Numbered from the stretch's first letter, positions 33,901 through 45,352 are shown. The stretch: 64,000 nucleotides of DNA from Dryococelus australis (GCA_029891345.1 CM056995.1:80973895-81037894), one strand, 5' to 3'. The notes: generated by a model from the letters alone, not told the origin. Translations and numbers: made by a program.

Positions 33901-34925
33901 TTAATATATTACAAATATTCCTATTGTAGTTGTCAAACCATCATCATATTCAGATTTTTTTTTGTTTTATTTTAAAAGTTAAGATATCACATATGTTAAC
34001 ATCAAAAGGTTTACTGTAATCTATTTCTTAAGGTATTTTAATAACTGTCACAGTATCATCAGGTAAATCGAGATTAACAGTAATTATTTTATAAACATTA
34101 CAATCCATCAAAAAAGTAAAGGAAATTTTATGATTATCTAAGTGAAAATTATTATTACTTTTTTTCCACTTTGAAGGTAAATTAAATATATGTAATTTTT
34201 CTTCCTTACATTTTTCAATTTTCTAGATAATAAGTGTATCACAATATTTCAAATCTGATTGGTTTAAATTTTGCGATTTAACAACTATTTCTTTATCAAA
34301 GAATCTTTTATTGGCCGCATCTTTTCATACATATTATTTTGAAGAGAAACTTAATCTTTTGTGTAAACAAACACTTTATTAAGTTGATCTTGTAAAGCAG
34401 AAATAATGATATTGTATTTTGATTCTACATGTGTTTTTAATGCATAGTCAGAAGCAACAGTGTTGTATTTTGAATCTAGATATTTCTTTAATGCATAATC
34501 CACTATATTTTTATCAAAAAATCTTTTATTGGCTGCATCTTTTTCGATTAAAGGGTCAGTTAAAGTAGCAATTCTACGATTTTTAAGAGAAACGTAATTT
34601 TTTGTATAACTAAAAATTTTACTTATTTGATCTTGTAAAGCAGAATAAATAGTATTGCATTTTTATTCTATATCTATTTTTTAAATTCAGAAACAATAGT
34701 ATTGTAACTTAAATCTGCATCTTTTTTTAATGTGTAATCAGAAACAATAATATCGAATCTTGAATTTACATCTGTGTTTTTAGCATAAGCAGAAGTTAAA
34801 TATGGAGTAATAAATAAAATACTTTTGTATCTTGAATCTATAGCTGTTTTTTGAGCATAATCAAAAACAATAATATTGTAACTTGAAACTGAATCAAGAA
34901 AACAAAGAATAGTTTGACTCGTGAG
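33901..34925 (-). pseudogene. Polinton fibre-like protein with internal repeats
   Basis: Ends at 33901, only 19 bases before the integrase start, on the same strand. The 5' two thirds consist of repeats. First come about five units around YNTIVSDYALKxxVDSRY (34400-34880). Then a larger module, ALQDQISKIFSYTKNYVSLK followed by NRRIATLTDPLIEKDAANKR and FFDKNIV, occurs twice (34490-34650 and 34290-34410). The NRRI..L.DP...DAA.K..(V/F)D pattern resembles tail-fibre-type repeats of phages and some Polinton proteins. The 3' third (IFNLPSKWKKSNNNFHL..., MDCNVYKIITVNLDLPDD) is unassigned. A shift in an A9 run near 33955 and several stops break it. I infer a capsid-surface or spike role only from the repeats and position. 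Confidence 0.6.
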
Positions 34926-34929
34926 TCTC

Positions 34930-36205
34930 TCCTTAGTTCTGAAATACTGATGACAACGCTCACAAATAAATTTGTTATGAGCATGTTTACTCAGCTGACT
35001 ACCAACCAGCCAGTGTAAATTTCTGATACAGACAAAATGCTAATGTGCAGCATTTCCACTAGTGCGAATAGCCAAAATATTCACATGTTTGTCGTAACCC
35101 ACAGAAAAAATACACGTGGGTATGACAACCCCATCCTTTTCGCAAGTTTTGTCAATTATATTGCTATCTTTGTCTACCACACAGTAGACACTGATAGAAA
35201 TAGAATTGTTCTACTCGAACATGCGAATATACTGTGTGACTACTGTGTTGGCAGACCTTTAGTATTCAGAACCTGATAAGGTATGAAGTAGTTCTGTGAG
35301 GGTTTTGTTTGACTGGAAACAAAGATACTACTACACATTGTGGAAACACATTCCCTCCAGGCAGTAGCGAAGCTGGTAGGCTTGGAACGTGACCTAAACC
35401 CAGATCAGACAGTTTCAGCTGTATCCCGCACCACCAGGTGAGTGCCAGACTTCATGCTCCAGTAGGCGGATGTATTCCCCAGTGAGCGGTAAGCTGGAAA
35501 CAGGGCTGAAGGTATGAAGCAAAAAGTTCCTTGACTGCACAACCCTACCGTGGAAGACATTGGCACACAGCTAGGACAGCGGCGAGCAGGTCCCCAAGTG
35601 CGAGCGATTCAGGCCATTATCGCGAACACCCAGCAGCAGCTCCGGTGAGTGAAGGTGTGAATGAGACCCATTCACAGTTGTCACAATACACCTGCGCACT
35701 AAAGGGGAGTTCCTCACTCCATGAAGTCAGAACAGCAAATGACGAGCTGCGGGTGGGATGTCCTATATATAGGCCAGACACCCTCCCTTGTCGCCTAATT
35801 TTAAATTTTGTAATTCGCTTCAAAGCTATATAAAACGAACAAATTACTTGTTTGAAATATTTTAAACTCAATTTTAACCAAATTTTATGTATATTAAACA
35901 GTTTTAACACATTTTCCGATATTTAGAGTGTATGTATTGGCATATGTTATTTATTTGGTTTTGAGCAATTCGATTTGAATTACGTTCTTATTTAATGATT
36001 TTGTATAAGAACAATTGTAATTGCAATACAAGCTCTTCCCAATACGAGGTTTCTAACCCAGAATTTAATGTATTTTACTACGATTCAACACCATTTACAC
36101 CCTGTAACATATACAAAAAATTACTAACATATATTTATATAACTTTCAATCATGTGATTAATTCAATATATTCCTTTTATGTATTATGGTAACTGCCTTA
36201 CATTC
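34930..36205. other. No recognised gene; GC-richer patch with TATA and splice-donor-like sites
   Basis: The part at 35380-35790 is clearly GC-richer than its flanks. On the plus strand it has two good splice-donor-like sites, CAG|GTGAGT (GT at 35438) and CCG|GTGAGT (GT at 35645). On the minus strand it has a 'ggcctatatatagg' TATA-like sequence at about 35761-35774. It could be an LTR or a host promoter/first exon. The open frames at 35531-35833 and 35617-35910 lack recognisable motifs. Confidence 0.3.
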
Positions 36206-36222
36206 ATATAAGACCTAACTGG

Positions 36223-36364
36223 GACTGGAACACAGAAACTAGATTACTATTTTACATGAAATTACTGAGACTCGAACCCAGAAACTAACTAATATTAACC
36301 ATGCCTTATCTGTGATTCCAACCCAGAGCCTCCTACTGTGTAATCTGATTACTCTAATGAGGCA
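36223..36364 (-). repeat. Three tandem tRNA T-arm-like units, period about 46 bp
   Basis: 'gactggaacacagaaacta' (36223), 'gactcgaacccagaaacta' (36269) and 'gattccaacccagagcctc' (36314) are spaced 46 and 45 bp. Their complements look like tRNA B boxes (gggttcgagtc type). The last unit, read on the minus strand from 36364 to 36303, also pairs gcctcat with a 3' end of ataaggc (six of seven pairs). It resembles a shortened, 62-base tRNA. Confidence 0.5.
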
Positions 36365-36582
36365 GGCAAAAGAATAAACTTTTTTTTTTATGTATTTATG
36401 GTGTGTTGTAAAAATAATACTACATTTTATCAGCAGATATTTTTGCCAGGAGAAAGGTTCAAATATTTTTTAGTTAAATAGCATTTCTGCAAGTGAATAA
36501 ATTTGTTTGTTATCTGAATTTCTCTTTAAAACACTAGTATGTGTTATTGCAATATAGTTTGATAGAAACCAAACATCTTTTA

Positions 36583-36694
<112 letters not shown>

Positions 36695-36824
36695 AAGACA
36701 TTTTAATTACTTTTCCTCCCTCTTGCTGTTAAGACATTTTATTAATTTTTCCTCTGTTAAGGAAAGTAGTTCATGGTTGTAAAGGGATTCAGAAATAAAA
36801 GAAAAAAAAATTTAAACATATTTT

Positions 36825-37165
36825 AATGTATACAAACTCAGCTTGTTACACAAATTTATGTACAGCATTTTCAAAGACAAATATCTCTCTTTGTACAGAG
36901 TGTTCCAAAACATACACAATTAAGTATAGGATGACTCAACACATAGTACATATCAGACAAGTGTTTCAAAATACAGGATGGTCCAAAATTTATATACAAC
37001 ATTTTAAACACTAGCAAATACAGTATGATACAAAACATATTAGACAATTATTTCAAAAATGTATACAAACACAGACTGTTTCAAAAATTTAGTTACAACA
37101 TTTTAACACAAGTCAGTACAGGTTGATTCAAAATATATGCAACAATTTTCTTTAAAAACAAATAT
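36825..37165 (+). repeat. Degenerate tandem repeats around 'caaaatttatgtacaacatttt'-like units
   Basis: Five or so imperfect units, each with 'tttcaaaa' and 'acaacattttaa'-type blocks, lie side by side. They give a spurious open frame at 36826-37014. Confidence 0.5.
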
Positions 37166-37199
37166 TTTTATAAACTGTTTGCAACTTCAGTAAACAAGG

Positions 37200-37647
37200 T
37201 TTTTTTTATGCATTTCCATAATGTTGGATCCAGATCCGCATCTTGAACTCTGCTTTCAAGGAGGGGGCATTTCTTTCATCGTGGCTTTAACCTCTCTGTT
37301 TGTATACAAACATCTTTACTTTCCAGAGAATGTAAAATTATACTTTCAACAAATTCTGGGTATGTTTCAACGTAATGTGAATGTACATCTTCAATACTAG
37401 ATGGAAGATGTGCTGTTGCATTCATTTAAAACACAGGAAATTTCATGCTATCACTGCATTGTATCAATTCATGGCTTTTTTTCTTCCCTAGCGGGAAATA
37501 AATAACTTTAAAATGCAATATACTGTTGCAAGTCTCTGTGAATTCACAGAGAAGTCCAGCACACCACATTGTGAGAGATACATTTGACTTTCCTTGTTTG
37601 ACACCAATGTAATGATTTGTATAATGAAAATATGTCATTTTACTCAT
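37200..37647 (-). pseudogene. Unidentified broken ORF, two parts in one frame
   Basis: From ATG 37647 the frame runs 73 codons to a TAA at 37426-37428. It then continues without a shift into MNATAHLPSSIEDVHSHYVE and on to about 37280. A single stop in an otherwise open frame of about 120 codons is more than chance would usually give in this AT-rich DNA. The composition (CAGLLCEFTETCNS; SLESKDVCIQTERLKPR) looks like protein-coding sequence. I do not recognise the family. It lies on the same strand as the broken segments at 38.3-40.7 kb and may be part of the same gene or element. Confidence 0.4.
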
Positions 37648-39086
37648 TTGCTATCCAATACTTGACTGAGAACAATTAGCAAGGAACAATTTATTTATAT
37701 TGATAAAATCATTCTTTAAAACATTTAATGTTATAACAACAAATTAGGTAAAAATAATATTTTTGCTAATTTTATTGCTCGATGCATGTGACACATTGAT
37801 GAAACATACGCAGTACAAGCCATGTAACCAAACATTCTTTGAAATACTGATAGGGTAAAACAGTGTCTGTATTATAAATGATATATTTCAAACATTTTTC
37901 TTCCTTACAATGTGTTGTTACAATGCACTTGTCCTTAAGCTTTATATCTACTTTATGGGGTATGTACTAGTTTACAAGACATTTCGAACTATTGCTGTTT
38001 GTTAAACTGGAATCAAAAATACATGGTTTAGTGTGTGCTGACAAAGGTTCAGACAAATACGTACATTTGAAATTAATGTCTGACACACATTTCCTTAACA
38101 ACAAAATGTGAATATGCTATACTATAAGTTACATAATACGAACCTTTATAAATAAATGCATACTTGCATATCGGCCAGAACATTATTCAGAATTAACCAC
38201 TTTACACACAATAAATTACACATTGAAAGAAAAACTTAGCCTCCTTTGCTCGAAAATAAATTAATTGATGTCCTCATCACAGGTCTCCTTCCAGCGAATA
38301 GTGATTCTGTGGGGAGGTCTGGTGAGTTGATAGGCAATTACTCTATGTCTGTACTGCTCTTCAAGCTCCTTGCTAAGACTGGCAATCATCAAATCTGCTA
38401 ATGTTGTTGGTAAGTCACTATCGGGGCAGAGATTTCTCACATCACTATCATTGCATGCTATGTCTTCACCAAAGTGAGCGCCGAGACTGTTATCGAAAGT
38501 GTAGCACCAATGTTTTATATTGTTGCAGACTTGATATTGTAAAATACCATCATATGGCTTAAAGAAGTCTCTTCTGTAACCTATTTGCAGGATTTCTTAT
38601 ATGTCTGCAGGGTTGAAGATGAAAGGCATGCCTGACAGGATACAACTAAATAGTCTCCTTTATATAGTCTGGGTTGCTGTTATTTAAGTGTTCTTACTAA
38701 GTCAAATTTTACAATTCCACATACCACAAATAGTAGTTAAACCTTGGTTTCCTATGTATGTAAAATGTTCCTTGTTTTTACATTGTTCAAATGCTAGGTG
38801 ACTCTCACTGCAAGGTAGCTTGCTGTCAGGACACAAATTATACAAAGGACAAAAACTTCGTCCATATCAAATGTCGAAAACTTTTAAAGTGTAATCAGGA
38901 CTAATTAACAAGAAACACCAATTTTCATCTCCGTTGCACATGTGTATCTGTAGTGGACTATCTGCATCTTAAATTCCAAACCACACTCTTTTGTATCATG
39001 GAGTAACAAAGGTATAAGGAAGTGATGAGTCGTCGAAGCTCTCCATCATAATGGAAGATCTGGTGTATGGTTCTCTTTCTCTCTCT

Positions 39087-39090
39087 CTTG

Positions 39091-39144
<54 letters not shown>
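39087..39144. repeat. (TC)n(TA)n compound microsatellite
   Basis: CT repeats change to TA repeats and lead into the inverted duplication at 39145-39274. Confidence 0.95.
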
Positions 39145-39148
<4 letters not shown>

Positions 39149-39188
39149 CCAAAGAACTAATATTATTTCAAATTGGATGAACATTTCA

Positions 39189-39230
<42 letters not shown>

Positions 39231-39274
39231 TGAAATGTTCATCCAATTTGAAATAATATTAGTTCTTTGGCGAT
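39145..39274. repeat. 46-bp inverted duplication around (TA)n
   Basis: The arm 39145-39190 ('atcgccaaagaactaatatt' at its start) is the exact reverse complement of 39229-39274. The arms are separated by 38 bp of TA repeat, and the left arm is itself preceded by TA repeat. The same layout occurs at 54975-55055. Confidence 0.95.
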
Positions 39275-39896
39275 AACTTGGTTAAATCAAATGTACAGAC
39301 ACAAACATTGCTGTTTCAAACCTCATAGTCCCACATTCCACAAGGCGACCTTTGAAGGTGGCTACTGCCTTGCATTTGCATGATGTGTTCCATATTATTA
39401 CATGTTTCAGTCCATAGGGTGGGGCTATCGTGAAACTCTCTACTCAATTTATATTTTATTTGTCTGAATCCTGGTTCCTTGGATATTTCTTCACTTCTAT
39501 TTTTAAGATATAGGTCCCAAGAAGAACAGGACAGTTCGCTTTCAGGTCGCATATTAAAAACCAGAGAGTCCTCGTCTTCATAATACAACACTCTTTCTGT
39601 ATATGTGTTTCCTTCGAAACTTTTTGTAAAGTTCTGGTGTTTTTTGGTTGCACATCTGTATTTGGAAGTATATCTTATTTAGAGATTGGAACCATACTTT
39701 TTTGTATCTTCGAGTAATACTGGACTACGTCTTCTCTGGGTTGAATTTCTCAATTTTTTTCGAAATCAACAAACCATTTTTTAAATTAATATCATTACAT
39801 GTAGGTAGGAAGTAGGATACTGGTTCAAAAATTCTCTTAAAGCTACAATTTTGCATTGTTAACAGAAAATTTTTTGTCACAGTGATTTGTATTATA

Positions 39897-40400
39897 TCAT
39901 TTGACTATTGAATTAATACTCGAAGAGAGGTGATGTCTTCTGATATTTATTACTTCAGCATTGGTTAAACTTTTTTTAAAATTTTCTTTCTGGATTTTTC
40001 CAAACACATATACTGGATAATCTTTGAGGAGAGCATTGTTTACATATTGGAAATGCTCTTCATAAGCTATGACACCGGAATCCCATTTTAGGTCATGTAT
40101 CTCATAAGTCATTTCTGTAAACACCATTTTGACATCAGGTTTTAAAGTATTTCAAGGTCTGGGAGATTTAAATCTTACTACTTTAGAGTCATTAGAATCT
40201 TTTGGAAAAAAAATAGCAAGCTCCTTATTTACAAAGGAGTTGTCTTGGTATTTTTCAAAACCTTGTGCATAGCACATCATTTTTTTTACATTATTTCTTT
40301 TTACACTATATACAAAAACTCTCCCCTCATCTTCTTTATAAAATATCTGTGGTCGCATCAGAATCCACTTCATCAACTGCAGAAAAATCCATTACTACAA
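39897..40400 (-). pseudogene. Unidentified gene fragment, two frames
   Basis: From about 40400 the minus strand reads MDFSAVDEVDSDATTDI. After a shift it continues as FYKEDEGRVFVYSVKRNNVK, then CYAQGFEKYQDNSFVNKELA, to KSPRP and a stop at 40152. Next, from ATG 40127, come MTYEIHDLKWDSGVIAYEEH and LLKDYPVYVFGKIQKENFKK, with a stop at 39897. The order GF-x8-FVNKELA, then W-x-S-G, then Y-x-V-x-G recalls a group of uncharacterised arthropod proteins with an exonuclease-like layout, but I cannot name it with certainty. The segments are consistently coding-like and lie on the same strand as 38261-39720. Confidence 0.4.
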
Positions 40401-40435
40401 CTAGGATAATTCAGGCTTCAATAAGCTGTTCCAGC

Positions 40436-40740
40436 CTACACTACATACATTCCTTCTGCATATATTGATTATTTCCGTCATTAGCAAAGGTAGGCATGCC
40501 ATGAGGACAGTTTTCACGTGGCAAATATGACACAATATCCTCATCAGCTTGTAAATTTTTAGGAAGGAACGGATATACAAGCTTTATTTTGTGTCCCGCA
40601 AAAGCAATAATAAACTCTTTCTGCAGCACCCATAATTGAGAGCAGTCTTATCTCAATAAGGTTTTCGCCTTGCCATATGCCAGCATAGCATATAATACTT
40701 CAACATATTCCTCACCACAATTATCACAACAGTGGCCATG
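40436..40740 (-). pseudogene. Unidentified gene fragment with Cys-x2-Cys start
   Basis: From about 40740 the minus strand reads YHGHCCDNCGEEYVEVLYAM, then LAYGKAKTLL, a stop, then DCSQLWVLQKEFIIAFAGHK, LVYPFLPKNLQADEDIVSYL and ENCPHGMPTFANDGNNQYMQ to a stop at 40441. The His/Cys-rich start could be a small zinc-binding unit. A single frame with one stop over about 95 codons supports a former coding region. It is probably the N-terminal part of the gene continued at 39897-40400. Confidence 0.4.
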
Positions 40741-41925
40741 ATACATTATACCTGGAGCAGACTGATGTGGAGAGAGATGTAATCCCCTGTAGATTCTGCA
40801 TTCTATATCTAGATGATGCAGTGGGTGGTTGGCAATGTATTAAGCATTTGGCATTGTAGTGGACGTCTGGTGTTGATATAGACATTGTAGTAAGGTTCTG
40901 GCATCGTTCTTGGTGTAGACACCTAAATGTAAATGTCTGGTGTTGTTCTCAGATATATTGCAGATGCCTAAGTCTCACTACTGCTAATGTAATTCACATG
41001 CATGCACATGCATGAAGTGAAGTTGGCAGTTGACTACTTAACACTAAGAAAAAAATAGCTTATTCCTCCTTATATAGTAAACAGATCAAAAATGGCTGCA
41101 ATTTTCCTTTTAATTTGCTTAAATTTGGACTTATTGGAAAATATGTTCAAATATCATGGAATTTAACATATTTTAGCTTCGATAGCAGCAATTTCTAACT
41201 CGATTCGTGCTATTTCAGTAATATTACATCGAAATAGTAGTATTTGTAAATAAAAGAAGTTCAAATATACACATTTTATGCTAGATAGTAAAGTCGAAAT
41301 TCTAGACTGGGAGACTTTTGAATTGAAACTTTGGTTATAAGTAAATTTTAGTATTGTAGAGAAGTATGCACGTAATTAATGCATATATATTTAAAACAGA
41401 TTGAATATGAATGTTTTCCATCACCCATGAATTTAAAGTAATTTGGTTTTAACATAATTTTTCAATTGGTGAAAAAGAGATTACTTATGTATTGCTTAAA
41501 TAGAAAAAATATATGAGTATTTGAAAAAATAATGGTGTTCTTTCAATGTTAAAAATTTAGTGAATGAAAATATCTCTTATAGTTAGTTCTAGTTTCCTGG
41601 CAATACTTTAAACTTAAAACAAATAAATTTGCTGGAAAATGGGATAAGCTTAAAATTCATTGGGTAAAAATTCATATATTGAATCAAAATATAAACTTTC
41701 TTGAAATTTTATCTGGGGATTAGAATTCATTTCTTGGAATTGAATTACATTTTAACTTCATGGAAATAATTTCATCACCATGTCTTTAGTTGCAAAAATT
41801 AATTTCGCTGGAAGTAAGACAGCATTTCGAGAATGGCATAAACCTCCCTTTCTGAATAAGTCAACAGACAAGTAAAAGTGAAAGTTTGTTGGATAGAGGG
41901 CAGAGGGGAGCTAGCCAGGCAGAGT
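40741..41925. other. Gene-free stretch, nothing recognised
   Basis: AT-rich; no supported open frame, splice context or repeat partner seen. Confidence 0.35.
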
Positions 41926-42540
41926 CAGTTCAATATTCGCTGGCCCAAAAGGTGTCTGGCAGTTGAAGAGTCTCCGAGGTGGTACGCAAAGAAACATTCT
42001 GGGGTAGGAATTGTTTAGATGAGGCAGCTCTCGTCTCAGAAGAATACACACTCTTGGCTATGGTTTGGAGGGGACGTGGGTAACATTGCGCTAGGCAGTT
42101 TTTGTGGATTGTGGCATTGGACCAATAGCGGGTGCAAGGAACTCTCTTTTCGGACAAAGACATGTTCTGGACTTTGGAGTTGGAGGGCTTGTCGGTGGAG
42201 GGGGTCGGGGAGGAATACGCATCACCAATATAAGTAGTGCTCCAGCTTACCGAAGACGGGGTCTGATAAGGAGGGAGAGGGGGTGCAGCCAGTATAAATC
42301 TGACCACCTCTTACAGATCAGCACCATTATTTTAATGTCAACCCTTGTCCTGGATACACGCATACATCGATGGCTCCTCTGAAGCACCTCTTCACCGGTC
42401 GCAGCACTCTGGTGGAGTCCCATGTGACAGTCGAAGGGCTAACAGAGCTACGCCAGTATGCTTCACCTCTAGTTAAGCAATAGTATCTGCTCCGGGCTTC
42501 AGCTATCATTGTAATATAAACATTTTTGTAACTTTTAATT
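41926..42540 (+). promoter_or_regulatory. GC-richer patch with TATA box; possible LTR or host promoter
   Basis: A TATAAAT at about 42292-42298 is followed by a GC-richer transcribed-like stretch. The plus-strand frame at 42104-42382 is Gly/Arg-rich and the minus-strand frame at 41930-42307 Ser/Thr-rich; neither has a known motif. No second copy is in the window, so an LTR cannot be shown. Confidence 0.25.
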
Positions 42541-45112
42541 TATCAAGAAAAAATTTTTCGTGTGTTAAGCTGATTATAGTGCGTCTGTTATTTTAAAATA
42601 ATTTTATAAGCCTTTGTCATGTAAATCCCATTTCTGAACTCGGTCGACGAAAGTTGATAGGATTTCCAACTCGTGTTTGTGTTAACAAGTGCCATACATT
42701 TCTCAGACTTAACATAAATTTGTGTTAACATTATTTGGTTCCATATAGTATGTCTAGATTATGTTTTAATGTAACATAGTACTGTTTTCATCATTTTTTT
42801 CTTCGACCAAGTATCTGGACTCAAATTGTGAATATATTTTCTCATTATTAAGTGCGATTTCCATTTTTAAGTTAATCTTCGATACGAGTCGAACTTCACA
42901 CTAATCTTCAATGGAAAATAATAGTGAATTATACTTCTTACTTTAGAAACATTTATTCGCAGTGGTAAACCTCTTCTCTGAATATGTCATTAATATAGTT
43001 GAGAATGATCAACTCTCTTTTTGTTTAATTGTTATTTCATAAAAATTAAAAAGGTTTCCTTCATTTACAAGTGTTTCCCGTAAAATCAACTGAGTTGCCT
43101 GCCTACCTACCGCACTCCATAGCTAAACACAGGCTCTCGACATACAGCTTATAAGTCGATGTAAGTGGTATGCTCAACTTATTCCTACCTCAGACTCCGC
43201 AATGAACTGACATGTTTTAAATTCATTTAAAGTACGTGTATGAATGAGAGGGAGATGTACATGTATGTCTATTATACTTTTGTGCCTGGTTAAAATTTAA
43301 TTCAAAATGCGTGTTTGGAAATACTTAATTGTCTGTGTTGTAGTATATTCAAATCAGTGCTTAGTGAGTTTGCGTATTTTGAACGTGTGCTTTATTCCAT
43401 CTTAAAGTTATCAGAATAGGCGGAAAATGAGTTTTCTAGGGAAATATGTTCTGTAATTCATTTAGTAAGTCGTATCCAGAGTTTTTGCAGTATTTCAACT
43501 CAGCCACAAGCTCCACGTCTCATTCCTAGACTAACCTCCCAGCCAGACAGATGCCGAATGCGCTCTTCGTATATAATCATCATCTCCACAAATCCTATAC
43601 TAGCATCATTCATTCAGCAACCTCACAGTTGGATGTCTTTTGGGACAGGTGTTTGTCCGATTTCAATAATTAAAAAACAGGATAGATGAGTTCCACAATT
43701 TTTTTAGTGATAGTCATATACTTGTGTTCGTTTCCCATTTAATTAATTTCGAAATGCATATGTAATCAGATGGGCTAGATTTAATTTTACGGAAATATGC
43801 GCTGTAAGTTATTGATTTCTGCTATCTCTAAAATCCAATGGACATATATATTAAAATCATTTAAGGTACGTGTACAACTCTGAGGCATCAAGTAGTGTAA
43901 TTTTTGCGTGTTTTCAAATACCTTGTTATTGTGTTTAGGAAGACTGTTGTTTAATTTATATATTCATAGGGACATTTTTGATTTGTTGTAGACTGTTAAT
44001 TAATTTCATACATGATACTCACATAGTTGTCATTGTTTAGTGAGTTAGCACTTATCGACACCAGGAGCTTCACGTAGTTGTGTTTGTATGAAATTGTATT
44101 AATATTAATTTCTGTGGGGTTTAACATCACCAGTTTAATTGCATTCAGAAACAGTCGTCTATTGAATCGTTTACATTTAAATTATTATGTTTGTAATTAC
44201 TAACATACACAATGTAAATCGTATCTTTCAGAGTCGCCTATCGCCCAACAACGCCTATGAGAAATATCCTCTCCAAAATACAGTTATGACACTCTTGCAA
44301 CAAAACTCAACACATACCCTGTCCCCAACACATCACACGTCATCGAGTGCCAGTCTTCGTGTTGACAACATCTACCAGAGCTGCACCCCACCCCAAAAAT
44401 AATGAAACAAAATAAAGAATTATATACACACTCACACACACAAAAAATCCATCAAAGAAATTTGATCGAAATTTCTCATCAAACTTATTCGATCAAATTT
44501 CTTTGATTGCATTTTATTGGATTAAGGTAGGATTAAGAATTATTACCATTGGATTTAAAAAATTTGATCGGACTAAGATCGGATTTAGGGTTAACCCGTT
44601 TGATATCAATTTGATACCAAAGGGTTAATCCGAATAATCAAAAGTGAAATAGAACCGGCACGCCCCTACTACTACTCCTACTTACAACAACATGCAACTT
44701 TTCCCCACTAACGTATTACGTGAGTCGTGCCCTCCTAATTATCTTTGTGCTATCTATGAGTCCCCTTGAGAATCAACAAACACATAGGTGATGTCGGGGT
44801 TCGTAGCAGGTCGCCTGTGACTATGCAACCATCTTAAGGCTATACAATTCCATTACAAGATGGTCGAACAAAAATTTGCGCGGCGGGGGGGGGGGGGGGG
44901 ATGGCGAAGGAATCTTCCCAATACCTAAATGTTGTGTCCCATACAAAATTTATTTTGGTTAAAACGGAGCTTTCATAATCACTATCATGGCATAATTTAT
45001 TGACAAATAAATTTCACACCTTTCTTATAACACAAAATGAACCGGTGACTGCTGTAATTGATCTCACTGGCACAACGCAATAATTATAAACAGTTTATCA
45101 AGGAACTCAGTT
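42541..45112. other. Gene-free stretch with simple repeats
   Basis: No supported gene. A perfect inverted repeat lies at 44451-44507 and a G homopolymer at about 44884-44900. Confidence 0.35.
44451..44507. other. Perfect 19-bp inverted repeat, 19-bp loop
   Basis: 'atcaaagaaatttgatcga' at 44451-44469 and its exact complement at 44489-44507. It lies in a stretch where 'ttgatc', 'ggattaa' and 'gggttaa' recur to about 44640, including 'gggttaaccc'. It may be one end of a palindromic DNA transposon. Confidence 0.8.
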
Positions 45113-45114
45113 TA

Positions 45115-45352
45115 TAGGCTGTTCATGGTAAAGTAAGCACTTTTTAAGGCCCTTATAAATTTTTCTTGTCCTCCAATTTCCATCTTCCTGCTGCTTTTTA
45201 ATATAAACATTGCAATGAAACCAATAAACACAGTGTATACATGCTACCACCCTCAAAATGTAATGCCTGAGGCTGCAATAAGATATATTTATTAGTGGTT
45301 AATGCCTGTTGGAAGGGCCTTAAAAAGTGTTCACTTTATCGTGAACAGTCTA
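45115..45352 (+). mobile_element. MITE family B, full copy
   Basis: Terminal repeats TAGGCTGTTCATGGTAAAGT and, at the right, GTTCACTTTATCGTGAACAG followed by TCTA, with TA on both flanks. 238 bp, no coding. Confidence 0.92.

Larger units (their letters stand above)
25448..34925. mobile_element. Polinton/Maverick element, decayed, ends not found
   Basis: Four hallmark Polinton genes occur together: protein-primed DNA polymerase B, packaging ATPase, a chromodomain-bearing retroviral-type integrase and a structural-type protein. There are two accessory genes. Coding strands switch as they do in known Polintons. All six genes are broken by stops or shifts, and the region is strongly AT-rich. The major capsid protein and adenovirus-type protease were not recognised, and the 31.65-32.83 kb part looks foreign. 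The extent given is from first to last recognised frame; terminal inverted repeats and the expected 6-bp target duplication were not seen. Confidence 0.93.
38261..39720 (-). pseudogene. Unidentified gene with three NLCPDSxLP modules
   Basis: Minus-strand coding segments in order. The first, about 39720-39318, reads YKKVWFQSLNKIYFQIQMCN, then MRPESELSCSSWDLYLKN, ending SPCGMWDYEV. The second, about 38990-38700, reads VWFGI, then DADSPLQIHMCNGDENWCFL, then YNLCPDSKLPCSESHLAFEQ, ending ICGMWNCKI. The third, 38596-38261, is an uninterrupted 111-residue frame reading GYRRDFFKPYDGILQYQVCN, then VRNLCPDSDLPTTLADLMIA, ending KETCDEDIN. The segments share a WF...MCN...NLCPDS.L(P)C...CGMW pattern, so the protein had repeated domains. 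An expanded TC/TA tract and an inverted duplication (39087-39274) interrupt it. I do not recognise the family. Confidence 0.45.

Noticed and set aside
35037-35276. 79-residue frame next to the Polinton as a further Polinton gene
   Set aside because: No motif, wrong strand relative to the adjacent fibre-like gene, and no known Polinton counterpart.
37426-40630. Possible relation of the Cys-containing segments to baculovirus-like per os infectivity factors
   Set aside because: Cysteine spacing and motifs did not match anything I could recall firmly; left as unidentified.
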